64,000 nucleotides of DNA from assembly GCA_903861005.1 (NCBI GenBank), contig CAIOSP010000048.1:42853-106852 (forward strand), written 5' to 3'. A program made the position numbers and the translations under genes. The stretch is from an uncultured Pseudomonadota bacterium (lineage in GTDB: Bacteria > Myxococcota_A > UBA796 > GCA-2862545). The notes below the pieces were generated by a model, which ran no database searches, was not told the origin of the DNA, and worked only from the letters and a program-made list of their open reading frames with translations. This document shows, piece after piece, positions 51,957 to 61,227 of the stretch. The first letter of the stretch is position 1. Each line of letters starts with the position of its first letter.

Positions 51957-53240
51957 ATGTTCATCCTGATGCTGACCCTGAGCCAGGCCTGGGGCATGAC
52001 GCTGGACGACGCCTGGCGCGACGTCGAGGCGAACAGCGAAGAGTCGACCATGATCGCTGAGCAGGAGCGTCAGTCCACCTTCGCCGGAGACCAGGCGATC
52101 GCGGGCCTGTCGCCAAAAGTGTCGCTCGGCGGCAACTTTACCGTGAACCAGCGCGAGGTGTCGCTGGACTTCGCGGCGTCGCTGCCGCCGGCCGTGATCG
52201 CGCTGCTCGGCGATCAGAGCCTCGGCGACCCCACCATCATCCAGCGCAAGACCTTCTTCGACGCCAGCATGACCCTCAGCCAGCCGCTGATCGATGCCCG
52301 CGTGTTCGCGGGCGTCGGTGCCGCGCGCACCGCCGTTCATGCGGGCGCGGCGCGCGCCCAAGACGCCCGCTCGGACCTGCGGCTGGCCGTCGCCCGCGCC
52401 TACTGGGCGGTGCTGGTCGCCCGCGAGTACGTCGACATCGCCAAGGCCGGCCTGGACGTGGCGAAGAAGCACGCCGAGCAGGCGCAGCTGCTGGTGCAGG
52501 TCGGCTCCGCGCTCGAGCAGGTCAACGTGCAGGCGGACATGGCCGTCGCCCGCGCCGAGCGCGACCTCGCGGGCGCCGTGGCCCAGTCCACCGCGGCCGA
52601 CGCCGCGTTCGCCGCGCTGGTCAACCACCCGATCGACGCGCTCGTCGAGCCCAAGGCCGACGGGTCCTCGCTCGCCTCGGTCGACGACGCGCTCCATGAC
52701 GCGTGGGCCAAACGCCCGGATCTGCGCGCCGCCGAGGACCAGGCCCGCCTGGCTCGCGCCCAGTACACCGTCAGCCGCCTGAGCTGGGTGCCCACCGTCG
52801 ACGGCCGCTTCACCGAGGCTTGGTCGGAGAACACCGGCTTCTCCGGCGAGCCATGGAACTGGCAGATTGGCCTGGCCGCGCGCTGGACGCTGTGGGACGG
52901 CGGCTACCGCCTGATCGACCACGCGCAGACGCACAGCAACGCGACGATCGCCGACTCCGCCGCGCGACAGGCGCGTCAGCAGGTCGAGGTGGACGTGCGT
53001 CAGGCGTGGGCCGAGTCGGACCGCGCGCACGCCGCGTGGGTCGCCGCGGAGCGTGAGCGCACGCTCGCCGAAGAGAACCTGCGGCTGGCCGACGTGTCCT
53101 TCCAGGCGGGCGCGAGCACGTTCCTGGATCTGGAGGACGCGCGCGTGTCGCTGGAGAGCGCGCGGGTCCGCGAGCTGCAGGAGCGCATGAACGTGCACCT
53201 CGGCGAGATGGGCGTTCGGCACGCAATCGGCACGCTGTAG
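51957..53240 (+). CDS. TolC-family outer-membrane efflux channel (second copy)
   Basis: 427 residues from ATG 51957, one base after the pump stop. A short signal (MFILMLTLSQAWG) precedes two OEP repeats (LSPKVSLGGNFTVNQREVSL; LSWVPTVDGRFTEAWS). Helical stretches such as YVDIAKAGLDVAKKHAEQA build the periplasmic tunnel. Final gene of the TetR-controlled RND operon. Only distantly like the copy at 40447, so each exporter has its own duct. Confidence 0.9.
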   Translation: MFILMLTLSQAWGMTLDDAWRDVEANSEESTMIAEQERQSTFAGDQAIAGLSPKVSLGGNFTVNQREVSLDFAASLPPAVIALLGDQSLGDPTIIQRKTFFDASMTLSQPLIDARVFAGVGAARTAVHAGAARAQDARSDLRLAVARAYWAVLVAREYVDIAKAGLDVAKKHAEQAQLLVQVGSALEQVNVQADMAVARAERDLAGAVAQSTAADAAFAALVNHPIDALVEPKADGSSLASVDDALHDAWAKRPDLRAAEDQARLARAQYTVSRLSWVPTVDGRFTEAWSENTGFSGEPWNWQIGLAARWTLWDGGYRLIDHAQTHSNATIADSAARQARQQVEVDVRQAWAESDRAHAAWVAAERERTLAEENLRLADVSFQAGASTFLDLEDARVSLESARVRELQERMNVHLGEMGVRHAIGTL

Positions 53241-53344
53241 ACGCGGGGACTTGCGTACGGACGCATACGTACGTATTCATACCTACTCTCATCGAACTCC
53301 CGTCCGATCGTGGGTACGGTCGCATCCCGGATCGTACACACTCG

Positions 53345-53361
53345 GGGCGAGCACCTCGCCC
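53345..53361 (+). promoter_or_regulatory. Leader hairpin before H-NOX gene
   Basis: GGGCGAG-CAC-CTCGCCC, perfect 7-bp stem with 3-base loop, ending 26 bases before the ATG at 53388 and just upstream of its GGAGG. Possible control element. Confidence 0.3.
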
Positions 53362-53387
53362 AGGTTGTGGTGGTCGGAGGACTCGAC

Positions 53388-53936
53388 ATGTACGGCATGG
53401 TGAACCAGGGCCTCCAAGACTTTGTGGTGTCGCATCACGGCGCGGACACTTGGGCAGCGATCTGCATCGACGCGGGCCACGCGGACATCGAGTTCGCGTC
53501 GATGTCGCAGTACTCGGACGACGTGACGGTGGCGCTCGTGGGCGCGGCCAGCGCGCGGCTTGGCATGTCGGGCGAGGCCGTCCTGGAGTCGTTCGGCGAG
53601 CACTGGGTCGGCTACACGGCGCACTGCGGCTACCGCGACGTGCTCCAGATGAACGGCACCAGCTTCCGTAGCTTCCTGCAGAACCTGGACGCGATGCACC
53701 TGCGGGTCGCGCTGACCTTCACCCACCTGCAGCCGCCTTCGTTCCGCTGCGTCGACTCCGGTCCGAACAGCCTGACGTTGCACTACTACTCGTCGCGCTC
53801 TGGGCTGGGTCCGCTCGTGGTTGGTTTGGTGAAGGGCGTCGGAAAGCGCTTCCAGACGAACGTGAAGGTGCAAGCGCTGGACCCCGCGCACGATGAACCA
53901 GGACACCTCCGCTTCCACGTGGAATATGACGTCTGA
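53388..53936 (+). CDS. H-NOX heme nitric-oxide sensor
   Basis: 182 residues from ATG 53388, behind GGAGG at 7 bases; MYGMVNQGLQDFV is the usual H-NOX opening, so the longer frame from 53310 is dropped. Heme pocket residues are visible: axial H104 (NLDAMHLRV), the distorting proline (QPPSF, 116-117) and the heme-propionate motif Y133xS135xR137 (HYYSSRSGL). At the place of the distal Tyr of O2-binding homologues there is only Pro/Leu, so it should be NO-selective. Cytosolic. The next gene overlaps by 44 bases and encodes its likely kinase partner. Preceded by an AT-richer stretch with TACGTACGTA. Confidence 0.9.
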   Translation: MYGMVNQGLQDFVVSHHGADTWAAICIDAGHADIEFASMSQYSDDVTVALVGAASARLGMSGEAVLESFGEHWVGYTAHCGYRDVLQMNGTSFRSFLQNLDAMHLRVALTFTHLQPPSFRCVDSGPNSLTLHYYSSRSGLGPLVVGLVKGVGKRFQTNVKVQALDPAHDEPGHLRFHVEYDV

Positions 53937-56900
53937 CCCGCACACCTCTGAAGTCGGGCTCCCTCCCGACGCGTTGATGGCGGTGTTCCCGTTTCATTTC
54001 GCGATCGGACCCGACCTCACCGTGCGCCAGGTGGGCCCGTCCCTCGCTCGCGTCATGCCCGACCTCAAGCCCGGCGACGCGCTCACCGATCACCTCGCGA
54101 TCGTGCGCCCGCCGGTGCCGCTGCAATACAGCTCCCTGATCGACCAGCCCCGCGCGCTCTTCCTGCTTCGCGCGCTGCACGCACCGCTCAAGCTGCGCGG
54201 CCAGCTCCTCCGCGTGGGTGCGGGCACGCCCGAAGACCGGGTGGTCTTCCTGGGCTCGCCGCAGATCAACGACCTCGCCGGGCTCGCCGCGCTCAACCTG
54301 ACGGTCGACGACTTCGCGCCTCACGATCCCGCGCTCGACTTCGTGTTCCTGCTCCAGACGAACGCCACCACCGTGGACGACCTTCGCCGCAACTCGGATC
54401 GCCTCACCGCCGAGCGCTCGGAGGCGCGTGACGCTCGAACGCGCCTGCAGCACCTGCTCCGCGCCAGCCCCACGGTGATCTTCTCGGTGCGCATCGACGA
54501 CCTGTCGACGGTGTTCATCAGCGAGAACGCGACGCGCGTGATCGGGGAGACGCCCGCCGACCTCGGCACCGGCTTCCTGCACGATCGCGTGCACGTCGAC
54601 GACATCACGCGCCTGCATGGCGCGTTGGAGCACGCGCGCGCGTTCGGCGACACCTCGTGCGTGGTTCGCATGTCCACGCAGGCGGGCGACGCGCGCTGGC
54701 ATCAGGTGACGCTGCACCGCACCGTCGACGACCAGGGCCAACCGATTGAGATCGTCGGCGCACTCCAAGACGTCGACGCGATGATCCGCACGGAGATGGC
54801 GCTGCGGGCCAGCGAGTCCGACTACCGCCTGCTCGTCGACAAGGTGAAGGAGGTCATCTTCCGCACCGACGCGCAGGGGCTGTGGACCTTCCTCAACCCC
54901 GCGTGGACCGACATCACAGGGTTCACGCTCGACGAGTCGCTCGGCAAGCTGTTCCTCGACTACGTCCACCCCGACGACCGTCAGCGCAACAACGACCTGT
55001 TCGCGCCGTTGATCGCGCGCAAGAAGGACCACTGCCAGCACGAGGTACGCTACCTCACCGCCGATGGCGGCTACCGGTGGATCGACGTCTACGCCCGCCT
55101 GATCATCGACGAGAACGGCGAGACCGTCGGCACCACCGGCACCCTGAGCGACATCACCGAGCGCTTCGAGACCGCCGAGCAGCTGCGGCGCGCCAAGGAG
55201 ACCGCCGAGGCCGCCAACCAGGCCAAGAGCGACTTCCTCGCGCTGGTCAGCCACGAGATCCGCACGCCGCTCCATCAGATCCTGGGCATGACCGAGCTCG
55301 CCCTGTCTACCGATCTCACGACCGAGCAGCGCGAGTTCATCCAGTCCGTGCAGTCCAGCTCCGACGCGCTGTCGTACTTGCTCGACGACCACCTCGACTT
55401 CGCGAAGATCGAGGCCGGCCAGATGAAGCTGGAGCTGGTGTCCTTCAGCCCCGGTGAGCTGCTGGAGGGCGTGGTTGAGTCGATGGGCATGAAGGCTGCG
55501 TCCAAGGGCATCGAGCTGACCTGCTGGATCGACCCGTGGATGCCGCGCCGCATGACCGGCGACCCGCACCGGCTGCGCCAGATCGCGACCAACCTGGTCG
55601 GCAACGCGGTGAAGTTCACCCCCCGCGGCGAGGTGGTGCTCCAGGTCCGCTGCACGCCCTCTGAAGACGGCGAACAGCACCGCCTGCACCTCACGGTCAC
55701 GGACACCGGCATCGGGATCCCGCTCGAGGACCAGGCGCACGTCTTCGAGCGCTTCTACCAGTCCCGGCCCTCAAAGGGTCGCCACCCGGGCGGCACGGGC
55801 TTGGGCCTGAGCATCACCCATTCGCTGGTCGAGCTGATGGGCGGCACCATCCTGCTTACCAGCACCGTGGGCAAGGGCACCCGCCTCGAGGTGAACCTCA
55901 CCCTCGCGGCGGACGTGACCTCGCGACGCCCCACCCGCCCTCACCCGCCAGCCAGCCGCGGCCGGGTGCTGTTGGTGTCGCCTAAGATGCCAAACACGGG
56001 CATGCTGCGCGCGCACCTCGAGTGGTCGGGCTTCGCCGTGACCCTCGCGACCGCGTGGCCTCCGGTCCCCCTCACGCGCGACGGCCTCTGCGCGATCGTG
56101 GCCTGCACGCCCCCGCCACCGGACCTCCTGGGCACTGAGAACGCGGTCCCGTGGATCGGGATCGGGCCCAGCGCGCAGTTCGAGGGCAGCTCGCCTGCGC
56201 CTAAGCGGCTGCTCGCCAAGCCGCTGCGGCCAGGTCGTCTGCTGGCGGCGCTCGACGAGCTGCTGGACCGCCGCGCGGATGTGGCGATCGTGAGCCCCGC
56301 CGCCGCGCCCGCGGCGCAGCCCATCAGACAGGCAGCCACCGCCACCATCCTGCTCGCCGAGGACAACCCGGACAACCAGCGATTCGCCGTGCATGTGCTC
56401 GCCACCGCGGGCCACATCGTCCACGTCGCGCATGACGGCCAGGAGGCTGCCGACCGCGCGGCCGCCTACCGGTACGATCTGATCTTGATGGACCTCCAGA
56501 TGCCCATCATGGACGGCAACCTGGCGACCACCGCGATCCGTCGCGACGAACACCAGCGCGAGGCCACCCGCGTGCCGATCGTCGTGCTCACGGCGCACGC
56601 GGTCGAGGGCTTCCGAGAGCAGTGCCTCAAGATCGGCGCCGACGACTACGCCACCAAGCCGCTGCGACGCGGGCGCCTGCTGGAGATCGTCAACCTCTGG
56701 GCGGACACCCGGCCCGCCATCCTGGTGCTGCGCACCGCGCCGCAAGCCGTCGCCGCCGCACGGCAGTTCGTCCGCGCCCACGGGCGGCGATTCCGCCTGC
56801 ACGTCGCGTCGGACGTCCAGAGCTTCTCGCAGGAGCTCGAGCACCAGTCCACGGGCCTGGCGCTGATCGACGCGTTGTCGCCGGACGCGCCCACGCTGCT

Positions 56901-57414
56901 CGGCCACGTACGCGCTCGGGCGCGCGCCGCCGGCACCCCGGTCGTGGGCCTGCTCCCCGACCACATCAACCCGGTCGTCGGCGCGTTAGGTGCCTGGGCG
57001 CGCGAGCTCGACGCGTTGATTCCGCTCGCCCAAGCGCAGTCCGCGATGGCCGCGCTCGCCCGTGACGCCAAGGCGGCGCCGACCGCCGACGAGACCGCCG
57101 ACGCGAGCGAATTCGACTTTGCCCCGGAGCTGGCCGACCTGGCCGGCGGGTACGTCGAGAAGCGCGTCGCCGAGCTCGACGTGCTGGAGGCGCTCCTCAA
57201 CCAGGGCGACTTTGAGCGCGTGCGCTGGATCGGCCACGACCTCAAGGGCAGCGGCGGCACCTATGGCCTGCCCGAGATCACCCGCCTTGGCGACGTGCTG
57301 GCCGCGTCGGCCGCCGACCGAGACCGGACCGCCATCGAGCAGACCATCGCCGAGCTGAGCGCGCTCCTCGACCGCGCCCGCACCCACCTCCACGCAAAAC
57401 CCCCTCGCCCGTGA
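53893..57414 (+). CDS. H-NOX-associated hybrid histidine kinase (HNOBA-PAS-PAS-HisKA-HATPase-REC-Hpt)
   Basis: 1173 residues from ATG 53893 (ATG 53926 in frame also possible). Order: HNOBA domain (about 30-160; VFPFHFAIGPDL, LKLRGQLL), coiled coil (160-187), PAS (about 187-300), PAS (310-425, WTFLNPAWTDITGFT), HisKA with H454 (VSHEIRTPL), HATPase (550-675; GTGLGLS), a degenerate receiver (690-790) without the acceptor Asp, an intact receiver with D867 (ILMDLQMPIMDG) and K922, a second degenerate receiver (940-1050), and Hpt with H1115 (GHDLKGSGG). No membrane helix. It should relay NO signals from H-NOX through H454, D867 and H1115 to an outside regulator. Confidence 0.92.
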   Translation: MNQDTSASTWNMTSDPHTSEVGLPPDALMAVFPFHFAIGPDLTVRQVGPSLARVMPDLKPGDALTDHLAIVRPPVPLQYSSLIDQPRALFLLRALHAPLKLRGQLLRVGAGTPEDRVVFLGSPQINDLAGLAALNLTVDDFAPHDPALDFVFLLQTNATTVDDLRRNSDRLTAERSEARDARTRLQHLLRASPTVIFSVRIDDLSTVFISENATRVIGETPADLGTGFLHDRVHVDDITRLHGALEHARAFGDTSCVVRMSTQAGDARWHQVTLHRTVDDQGQPIEIVGALQDVDAMIRTEMALRASESDYRLLVDKVKEVIFRTDAQGLWTFLNPAWTDITGFTLDESLGKLFLDYVHPDDRQRNNDLFAPLIARKKDHCQHEVRYLTADGGYRWIDVYARLIIDENGETVGTTGTLSDITERFETAEQLRRAKETAEAANQAKSDFLALVSHEIRTPLHQILGMTELALSTDLTTEQREFIQSVQSSSDALSYLLDDHLDFAKIEAGQMKLELVSFSPGELLEGVVESMGMKAASKGIELTCWIDPWMPRRMTGDPHRLRQIATNLVGNAVKFTPRGEVVLQVRCTPSEDGEQHRLHLTVTDTGIGIPLEDQAHVFERFYQSRPSKGRHPGGTGLGLSITHSLVELMGGTILLTSTVGKGTRLEVNLTLAADVTSRRPTRPHPPASRGRVLLVSPKMPNTGMLRAHLEWSGFAVTLATAWPPVPLTRDGLCAIVACTPPPPDLLGTENAVPWIGIGPSAQFEGSSPAPKRLLAKPLRPGRLLAALDELLDRRADVAIVSPAAAPAAQPIRQAATATILLAEDNPDNQRFAVHVLATAGHIVHVAHDGQEAADRAAAYRYDLILMDLQMPIMDGNLATTAIRRDEHQREATRVPIVVLTAHAVEGFREQCLKIGADDYATKPLRRGRLLEIVNLWADTRPAILVLRTAPQAVAAARQFVRAHGRRFRLHVASDVQSFSQELEHQSTGLALIDALSPDAPTLLGHVRARARAAGTPVVGLLPDHINPVVGALGAWARELDALIPLAQAQSAMAALARDAKAAPTADETADASEFDFAPELADLAGGYVEKRVAELDVLEALLNQGDFERVRWIGHDLKGSGGTYGLPEITRLGDVLAASAADRDRTAIEQTIAELSALLDRARTHLHAKPPRP

Positions 57415-57415
57415 C

Positions 57416-57432
57416 TTGGCACGCGGAGTGCA
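57416..57432 (+). promoter_or_regulatory. Sigma-54 promoter of the amine-oxidase-like gene
   Basis: TTGGCACGCGGAGTGCA: -24 half perfect, GG and GC separated by 10 bases, -12 half GTGCA one base off TTGCA. Predicted start about 57443, 28 bases before ATG 57471. Confidence 0.75.
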
Positions 57433-57443
57433 CTGACTCCGCG
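57422..57443. promoter_or_regulatory. Dyad overlapping the sigma-54 -12 element
   Basis: CGCGGAGT-N6-ACTCCGCG, perfect 8-bp arms, spanning from inside the -24 half to the predicted transcription start. It could be an operator for a repressor, or a weak terminator of the kinase gene. Confidence 0.4.
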
Positions 57444-57470
57444 AATTGTGACCCTAGTCCCGGAGCGAAC

Positions 57471-58817
57471 ATGTTCGACGCAGACGTCCTGATCTTGGGC
57501 GGCGGCATCGCCGGCCTCACGGCGGCGCTCACCCTGCACGAGGCGGGCAAGTCCGTTCTGGTGCTGGAGGCGCGCGACCGCCTCGGCGGGCGCACTTGGA
57601 GCAGCACGCTCGACGGCGCCGAGATCGACTTTGGCGGCGAGTGGATCGGCAACGGGCAGCCGCGCATCTACGAGCTGGTGAAGAAGCTCGGCCTGCGCAC
57701 CTTCCCCACCTACGACCACGGCTACAAGCTGCTGGAGCTCAACGGCAAGATCAGCCGTTACAACGGGACCATCCCCTGGATGGCGCCGTGGAAGCTCATC
57801 CAGCTCCAGCTGGCGATCTGGCTGTTGGACGCCAAGGCCAACCAGATCGACATGAACACGCCGTGGGACCACCCCCACGCCGACCTGTGGGACGCCACCA
57901 CGCTCGACGCCGAGCGCCGCAAGTTCATGTGGAGCGCCGACGCGCGCGCCACGATGGACGCCGCCATGCGCACCATCTTCGGCGCCGAGTCCGGCGACCT
58001 GTCGCTGCTGCACGCGCTGGCCTACGTGAAGTCCGCGAGCGGCTTGAACAACCTCATCTCCACCGAGGGCGGCTTTCAGCACGACCGCCTGGAGGGCGGC
58101 GCGCAGTCGATCAGCAAGGGCATCGCCGCGCTGCTCGGCGATCGCGTCATCACCGAGGCCCCCGTCACCGCGGTCGACCACGGCCCCGACGGCGTGGTGG
58201 CCTACACGAGCGGCGGCCGCGCGTTCCGAGCGCGCCACGCGGTGATCGCCGTGCCGGTGCCGCTCGGCAACAAGATCGCCTTCACGCCGCGCTTGCCGTC
58301 CATGCGCGAGCAGCTCATGCAGCGCTCGTCGATGGGTGCTGCGGTCAAGTGCTACGTCCGCTACGAGCGCGCGTTCTGGCGCGAGCAGGGGGCGTCCGGT
58401 GAGGTCGCGAGCGGCGACGGCCCGATCGCCGTCACCTTCGACCAGTGCAGCGAGGACGGCAAGACGGCCTGCCTGCTCGCGTTCGTCGGCGGCAAGCATG
58501 CCCGCACGTGGCACACGCACACGCCCGAGGCGCGAAAGCAGATCATCCTCGACAAGCTGGTCGCCTACTTCGGCCCCGACGCGGCTAAGCCCATCGGCTA
58601 CGTCGAGCTCGACTGGACGGCCGAGGCCTGGAGCGGCGGCGGGCCCGTCACCATCTTCCCCACCGGCACCCTGAGCGTGCTCGGCGACGCGCTGCGCGCG
58701 CCCGTCGGCCCCATCCACTGGGCGGGGTCAGAGACCGCGCGGTCGTGCATGGGCTTCATGGAGGGCGCGGTCGAGTCCGGCCAGCGGGCCGCCGAGGAGA
58801 TCTTGGCGCGAGCCTAG
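57471..58817 (+). CDS. Flavin-containing amine oxidase-like protein
   Basis: 448 residues from ATG 57471 behind CGGAG. FAD-binding LILGGGIAGLTAALTLHEAG, then VLEARDRLGGRTWSS and the GGEWIGNGQPRIYEL motif of monoamine oxidases/polyamine oxidases; the C-terminal flavin contact is IHWAGSETA-x-MGFMEGAVESG. The Cys that links FAD covalently in MAO is not evident: the position reads SCMGF, so Cys may be present but shifted by one. It would oxidise an amine to an aldehyde plus H2O2. A sigma-54 promoter suggests nitrogen or stress control. TAG stop overlaps the convergent gene's stop in CTAG. Confidence 0.85.
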   Translation: MFDADVLILGGGIAGLTAALTLHEAGKSVLVLEARDRLGGRTWSSTLDGAEIDFGGEWIGNGQPRIYELVKKLGLRTFPTYDHGYKLLELNGKISRYNGTIPWMAPWKLIQLQLAIWLLDAKANQIDMNTPWDHPHADLWDATTLDAERRKFMWSADARATMDAAMRTIFGAESGDLSLLHALAYVKSASGLNNLISTEGGFQHDRLEGGAQSISKGIAALLGDRVITEAPVTAVDHGPDGVVAYTSGGRAFRARHAVIAVPVPLGNKIAFTPRLPSMREQLMQRSSMGAAVKCYVRYERAFWREQGASGEVASGDGPIAVTFDQCSEDGKTACLLAFVGGKHARTWHTHTPEARKQIILDKLVAYFGPDAAKPIGYVELDWTAEAWSGGGPVTIFPTGTLSVLGDALRAPVGPIHWAGSETARSCMGFMEGAVESGQRAAEEILARA

Positions 58818-60541
58818 AAGCAGTCGCGCGCGAGCACGCCGGCCCAGCCGGTGCGGCAGTTCTCGACGCGCTTGTGCCAGAAGCGGACCTTGTCGCGGTC
58901 GGCCTGCCACCAGATCAGCGCGGCCGCGGCCGGGTTGGTGAGGAAGTCCTCGGAGATCGCCAGCCACGCGTCGCGCGCGTAGAAGATCGACCCCGCGTCG
59001 TAGGACATGGCCATCACCACCGCCATCTCCGCCAGATCGCGCGCGGACGCGCCGTCGTGCAGGCGACGCGCCGCCTCCAGGTCAAAGCCCACGCGCGTTG
59101 CGGACTCGCCGAAGGTCACGCCGTTCTTCTCGGTGTTGAGCTCGACCAGCACGCGCGGGATGGGCCGCTTGAAGGTCTCCGACGCGCGACGCCGCGCGTC
59201 GACCAGCGCGCGCGACACCGCCTGATCCATCTCCGCCATCGTCGCGTACTGCTCGGCCACCCAGGCGCAGGCGCGCGTGCGGTGACGGGTGGCGGGGTCC
59301 GCGCAGATCCGCCCCATGGAGCTCAGCGACTCGTCGCGGAACACGCCCGGCGTCGCGCCGTCGCTCCACGGGTGCGTGACCAGCACCGTGCCGTCCGGCG
59401 ACGCCTTGCACAGCGGCGGATGCCACGCGTCCACCGCCGGCGCGTCGGTGGTGAACCACGCGAGCAGCGTGTGGTCGAGCAGCGTGGACTTGAAGCCGCT
59501 CATGAAGCCCAGCAGGTCGTCGACGTCCACCACGCGCTGCCCGTCCGCCAGCATCATCGTGAGGTTCATCGCGCGGGTCTCCCCGCCCGCCACGCTCGCG
59601 GGCAGGCAGGTGGGCACGCCGTCGCCTAGCAGCGGCAGCGCGTCCGCGGGCACGTCCGCGGGCTTGCCGTCGATCCACCCGTCGCCGTCGGTGTCGCGGT
59701 CGGCCGGATCGGTGCCCACCAGCGTCTCGGCCAGCGTGTTCACGCCGTCGTTGTCGGGGTCGGCCATCAGCTCGCGCTGCCGCTCCGCGCCGCGGGTCAG
59801 CTCGCCCATCACCCACGCGCCGCGCTCGCCCGACGCGGTCACGATCCGCCGCACGTCGGCCCAGTAGCGCACGTTGGGATCGAGCAGCGCGTCGGCCGGC
59901 ACCAGCGTCGCCAGCGCCACGAACAGCTTGCGGCTGCCCTCGTACGCGGCCACCAGCGGCTCCAGGCCCTTGGCGTCGTCCACGCCGCGAAAGCGCAGCA
60001 GGTCGGGCATGGTCCACGAGCTCATCACGACCTCGGGCCCTACCGGCACGCCGCGCGCGCGCTGAACGCAGCGACCGACCAGCTCCGCGCGGCCCTCGTC
60101 GAGCGACGCGTTGTCGGTCGAGAACCACAGGTGCCCAAGCTCGTGGCCCAGCACCTGGTCGAACATCGCGTCGAGCGCGACCACCGTGACCGAGCCGTCC
60201 GCCGCGACCTGGTTGAAGCCGGTGACGCCGTACGGGAGCGTGCCATTCTTCACGCGCAGCACGCGCGCCAGCGGGTGGAGCGGCGCGCGCCCGCCCACGC
60301 AGGCCTTGGCCGTCACGAACAGCGCGTCCCGCTCGGCCGCGGGCAGCTCGGAGAGCGTCGCCTCGGGGGTGATCAAGGCCGCCAGCGCCGCGGGAGACGC
60401 GGGGTTCTCAGGGACGTCGTCGCGGTCGAAGCCGAGCGCCAGGGAGATGGCGGCGGGCGCGGTCGGGTCGGTGTCGTCGGCGACGGCGTCAAGGGTCAGG
60501 CCCCACGCCAAGGCGAGCAGAACGGTCCAAGCTCGGCGCAT
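58814..60541 (-). CDS. Secreted HExxH metallopeptidase-like protein with Ca2+-repeat insert
   Basis: 575 residues from ATG 60541 (GGAG 8 bases upstream; GTG 60556 is less likely). Signal peptide RRAWTVLLALAWGLTLDAVA. The zinc motif VLGHELGHLWF is followed 12 residues on by DEGRAE, the expected third ligand (Glu) of gluzincins. A type-3 thrombospondin-like Ca2+ loop (DPDNDGVNTLAETLVGTDP, DRDTDGDGWIDG) sits in the middle. The second half has six or more Cys and no family known to me. Probably an exported protease, with target unknown. Confidence 0.7.
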   Translation of the reverse strand: MRRAWTVLLALAWGLTLDAVADDTDPTAPAAISLALGFDRDDVPENPASPAALAALITPEATLSELPAAERDALFVTAKACVGGRAPLHPLARVLRVKNGTLPYGVTGFNQVAADGSVTVVALDAMFDQVLGHELGHLWFSTDNASLDEGRAELVGRCVQRARGVPVGPEVVMSSWTMPDLLRFRGVDDAKGLEPLVAAYEGSRKLFVALATLVPADALLDPNVRYWADVRRIVTASGERGAWVMGELTRGAERQRELMADPDNDGVNTLAETLVGTDPADRDTDGDGWIDGKPADVPADALPLLGDGVPTCLPASVAGGETRAMNLTMMLADGQRVVDVDDLLGFMSGFKSTLLDHTLLAWFTTDAPAVDAWHPPLCKASPDGTVLVTHPWSDGATPGVFRDESLSSMGRICADPATRHRTRACAWVAEQYATMAEMDQAVSRALVDARRRASETFKRPIPRVLVELNTEKNGVTFGESATRVGFDLEAARRLHDGASARDLAEMAVVMAMSYDAGSIFYARDAWLAISEDFLTNPAAAALIWWQADRDKVRFWHKRVENCRTGWAGVLARDCF

Positions 60542-60747
60542 CCGGGCGACTCCCACCGCGGCGAGGGTACTCCGGGTGGGGCGGCGACGCCATGACGGCG
60601 GGCGTCGTGTTGGCGAGGGTGTTGGGTTCGTTACGGGCGGGGGGCGTCGGGGGTGTCCGTCGAAGCTGACTGGACGGCGCCGCGGTGGGAGGCGACATCG
60701 GCGGCCGGAAGCTGAGCGCTGGCTCCGTCACCTCTTCCCGCGCGCCG

Positions 60748-61227
60748 CTACTCGCCCGCGAGCGCAAGTACTGTGTCGACAAGATCGGTCGTGGCGTGGA
60801 ATCCGAGCTCGATCATCGCTTCCACTACAGGTCTGACGGCCTCGATGTGCCCGAGCCGTTTCGCGCGCACGAGGATGCCGAGCGATCCCACAATGGAGAC
60901 ACCCAGCTCCGCGGCGAGACGACGGCCCGCCTGATCGTCGATCACGAGATGGTCGGCTTGAAGCTCGACGGCGAGCGCGAGCGCTTCGGCTTCGCCTGGG
61001 TCGAGCTGTCCCTGCAGCTGCCTTGCGGCTTCCTGATTCGCGTGCGTCACGACCAGCCATGTCGCCGCACGCGTCTCGTTCGAGCCGGGGCGCCCCGCGC
61101 CCAGGTCGACGACTTCCCGCCAGACCGCCTCCGGGACGAGGACGTGGCCGAACATCAGACGCAGGAGATCCAAGTGTCCGACCGCGCCAAGGTAGATCAG
61201 CGGACCCGCATCACTGACGACGATCAT
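60748..61227 (-). CDS. DUF3368 PIN-domain toxin
   Basis: 159 residues from ATG 61227, overlapping the antitoxin stop (ATGA). VVSDAGPLIYLG carries the first PIN acidic residue, LDPGEAEALALA the second and VIDDQAGRRLA the third and fourth, as in DUF3368 proteins. Known of the group: predicted Mg2+-dependent ribonucleases paired with UPF0175 antitoxins. Placed after its antitoxin as in typical pairs. Likely degrades RNA when freed. Confidence 0.85.
   Translation of the reverse strand: MIVVSDAGPLIYLGAVGHLDLLRLMFGHVLVPEAVWREVVDLGAGRPGSNETRAATWLVVTHANQEAARQLQGQLDPGEAEALALAVELQADHLVIDDQAGRRLAAELGVSIVGSLGILVRAKRLGHIEAVRPVVEAMIELGFHATTDLVDTVLALAGE

Noticed and set aside
60542..60747. Gap between the HExxH gene and the toxin gene
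   Set aside because: G-rich tracts only; no gene, hairpin or promoter that I could support.
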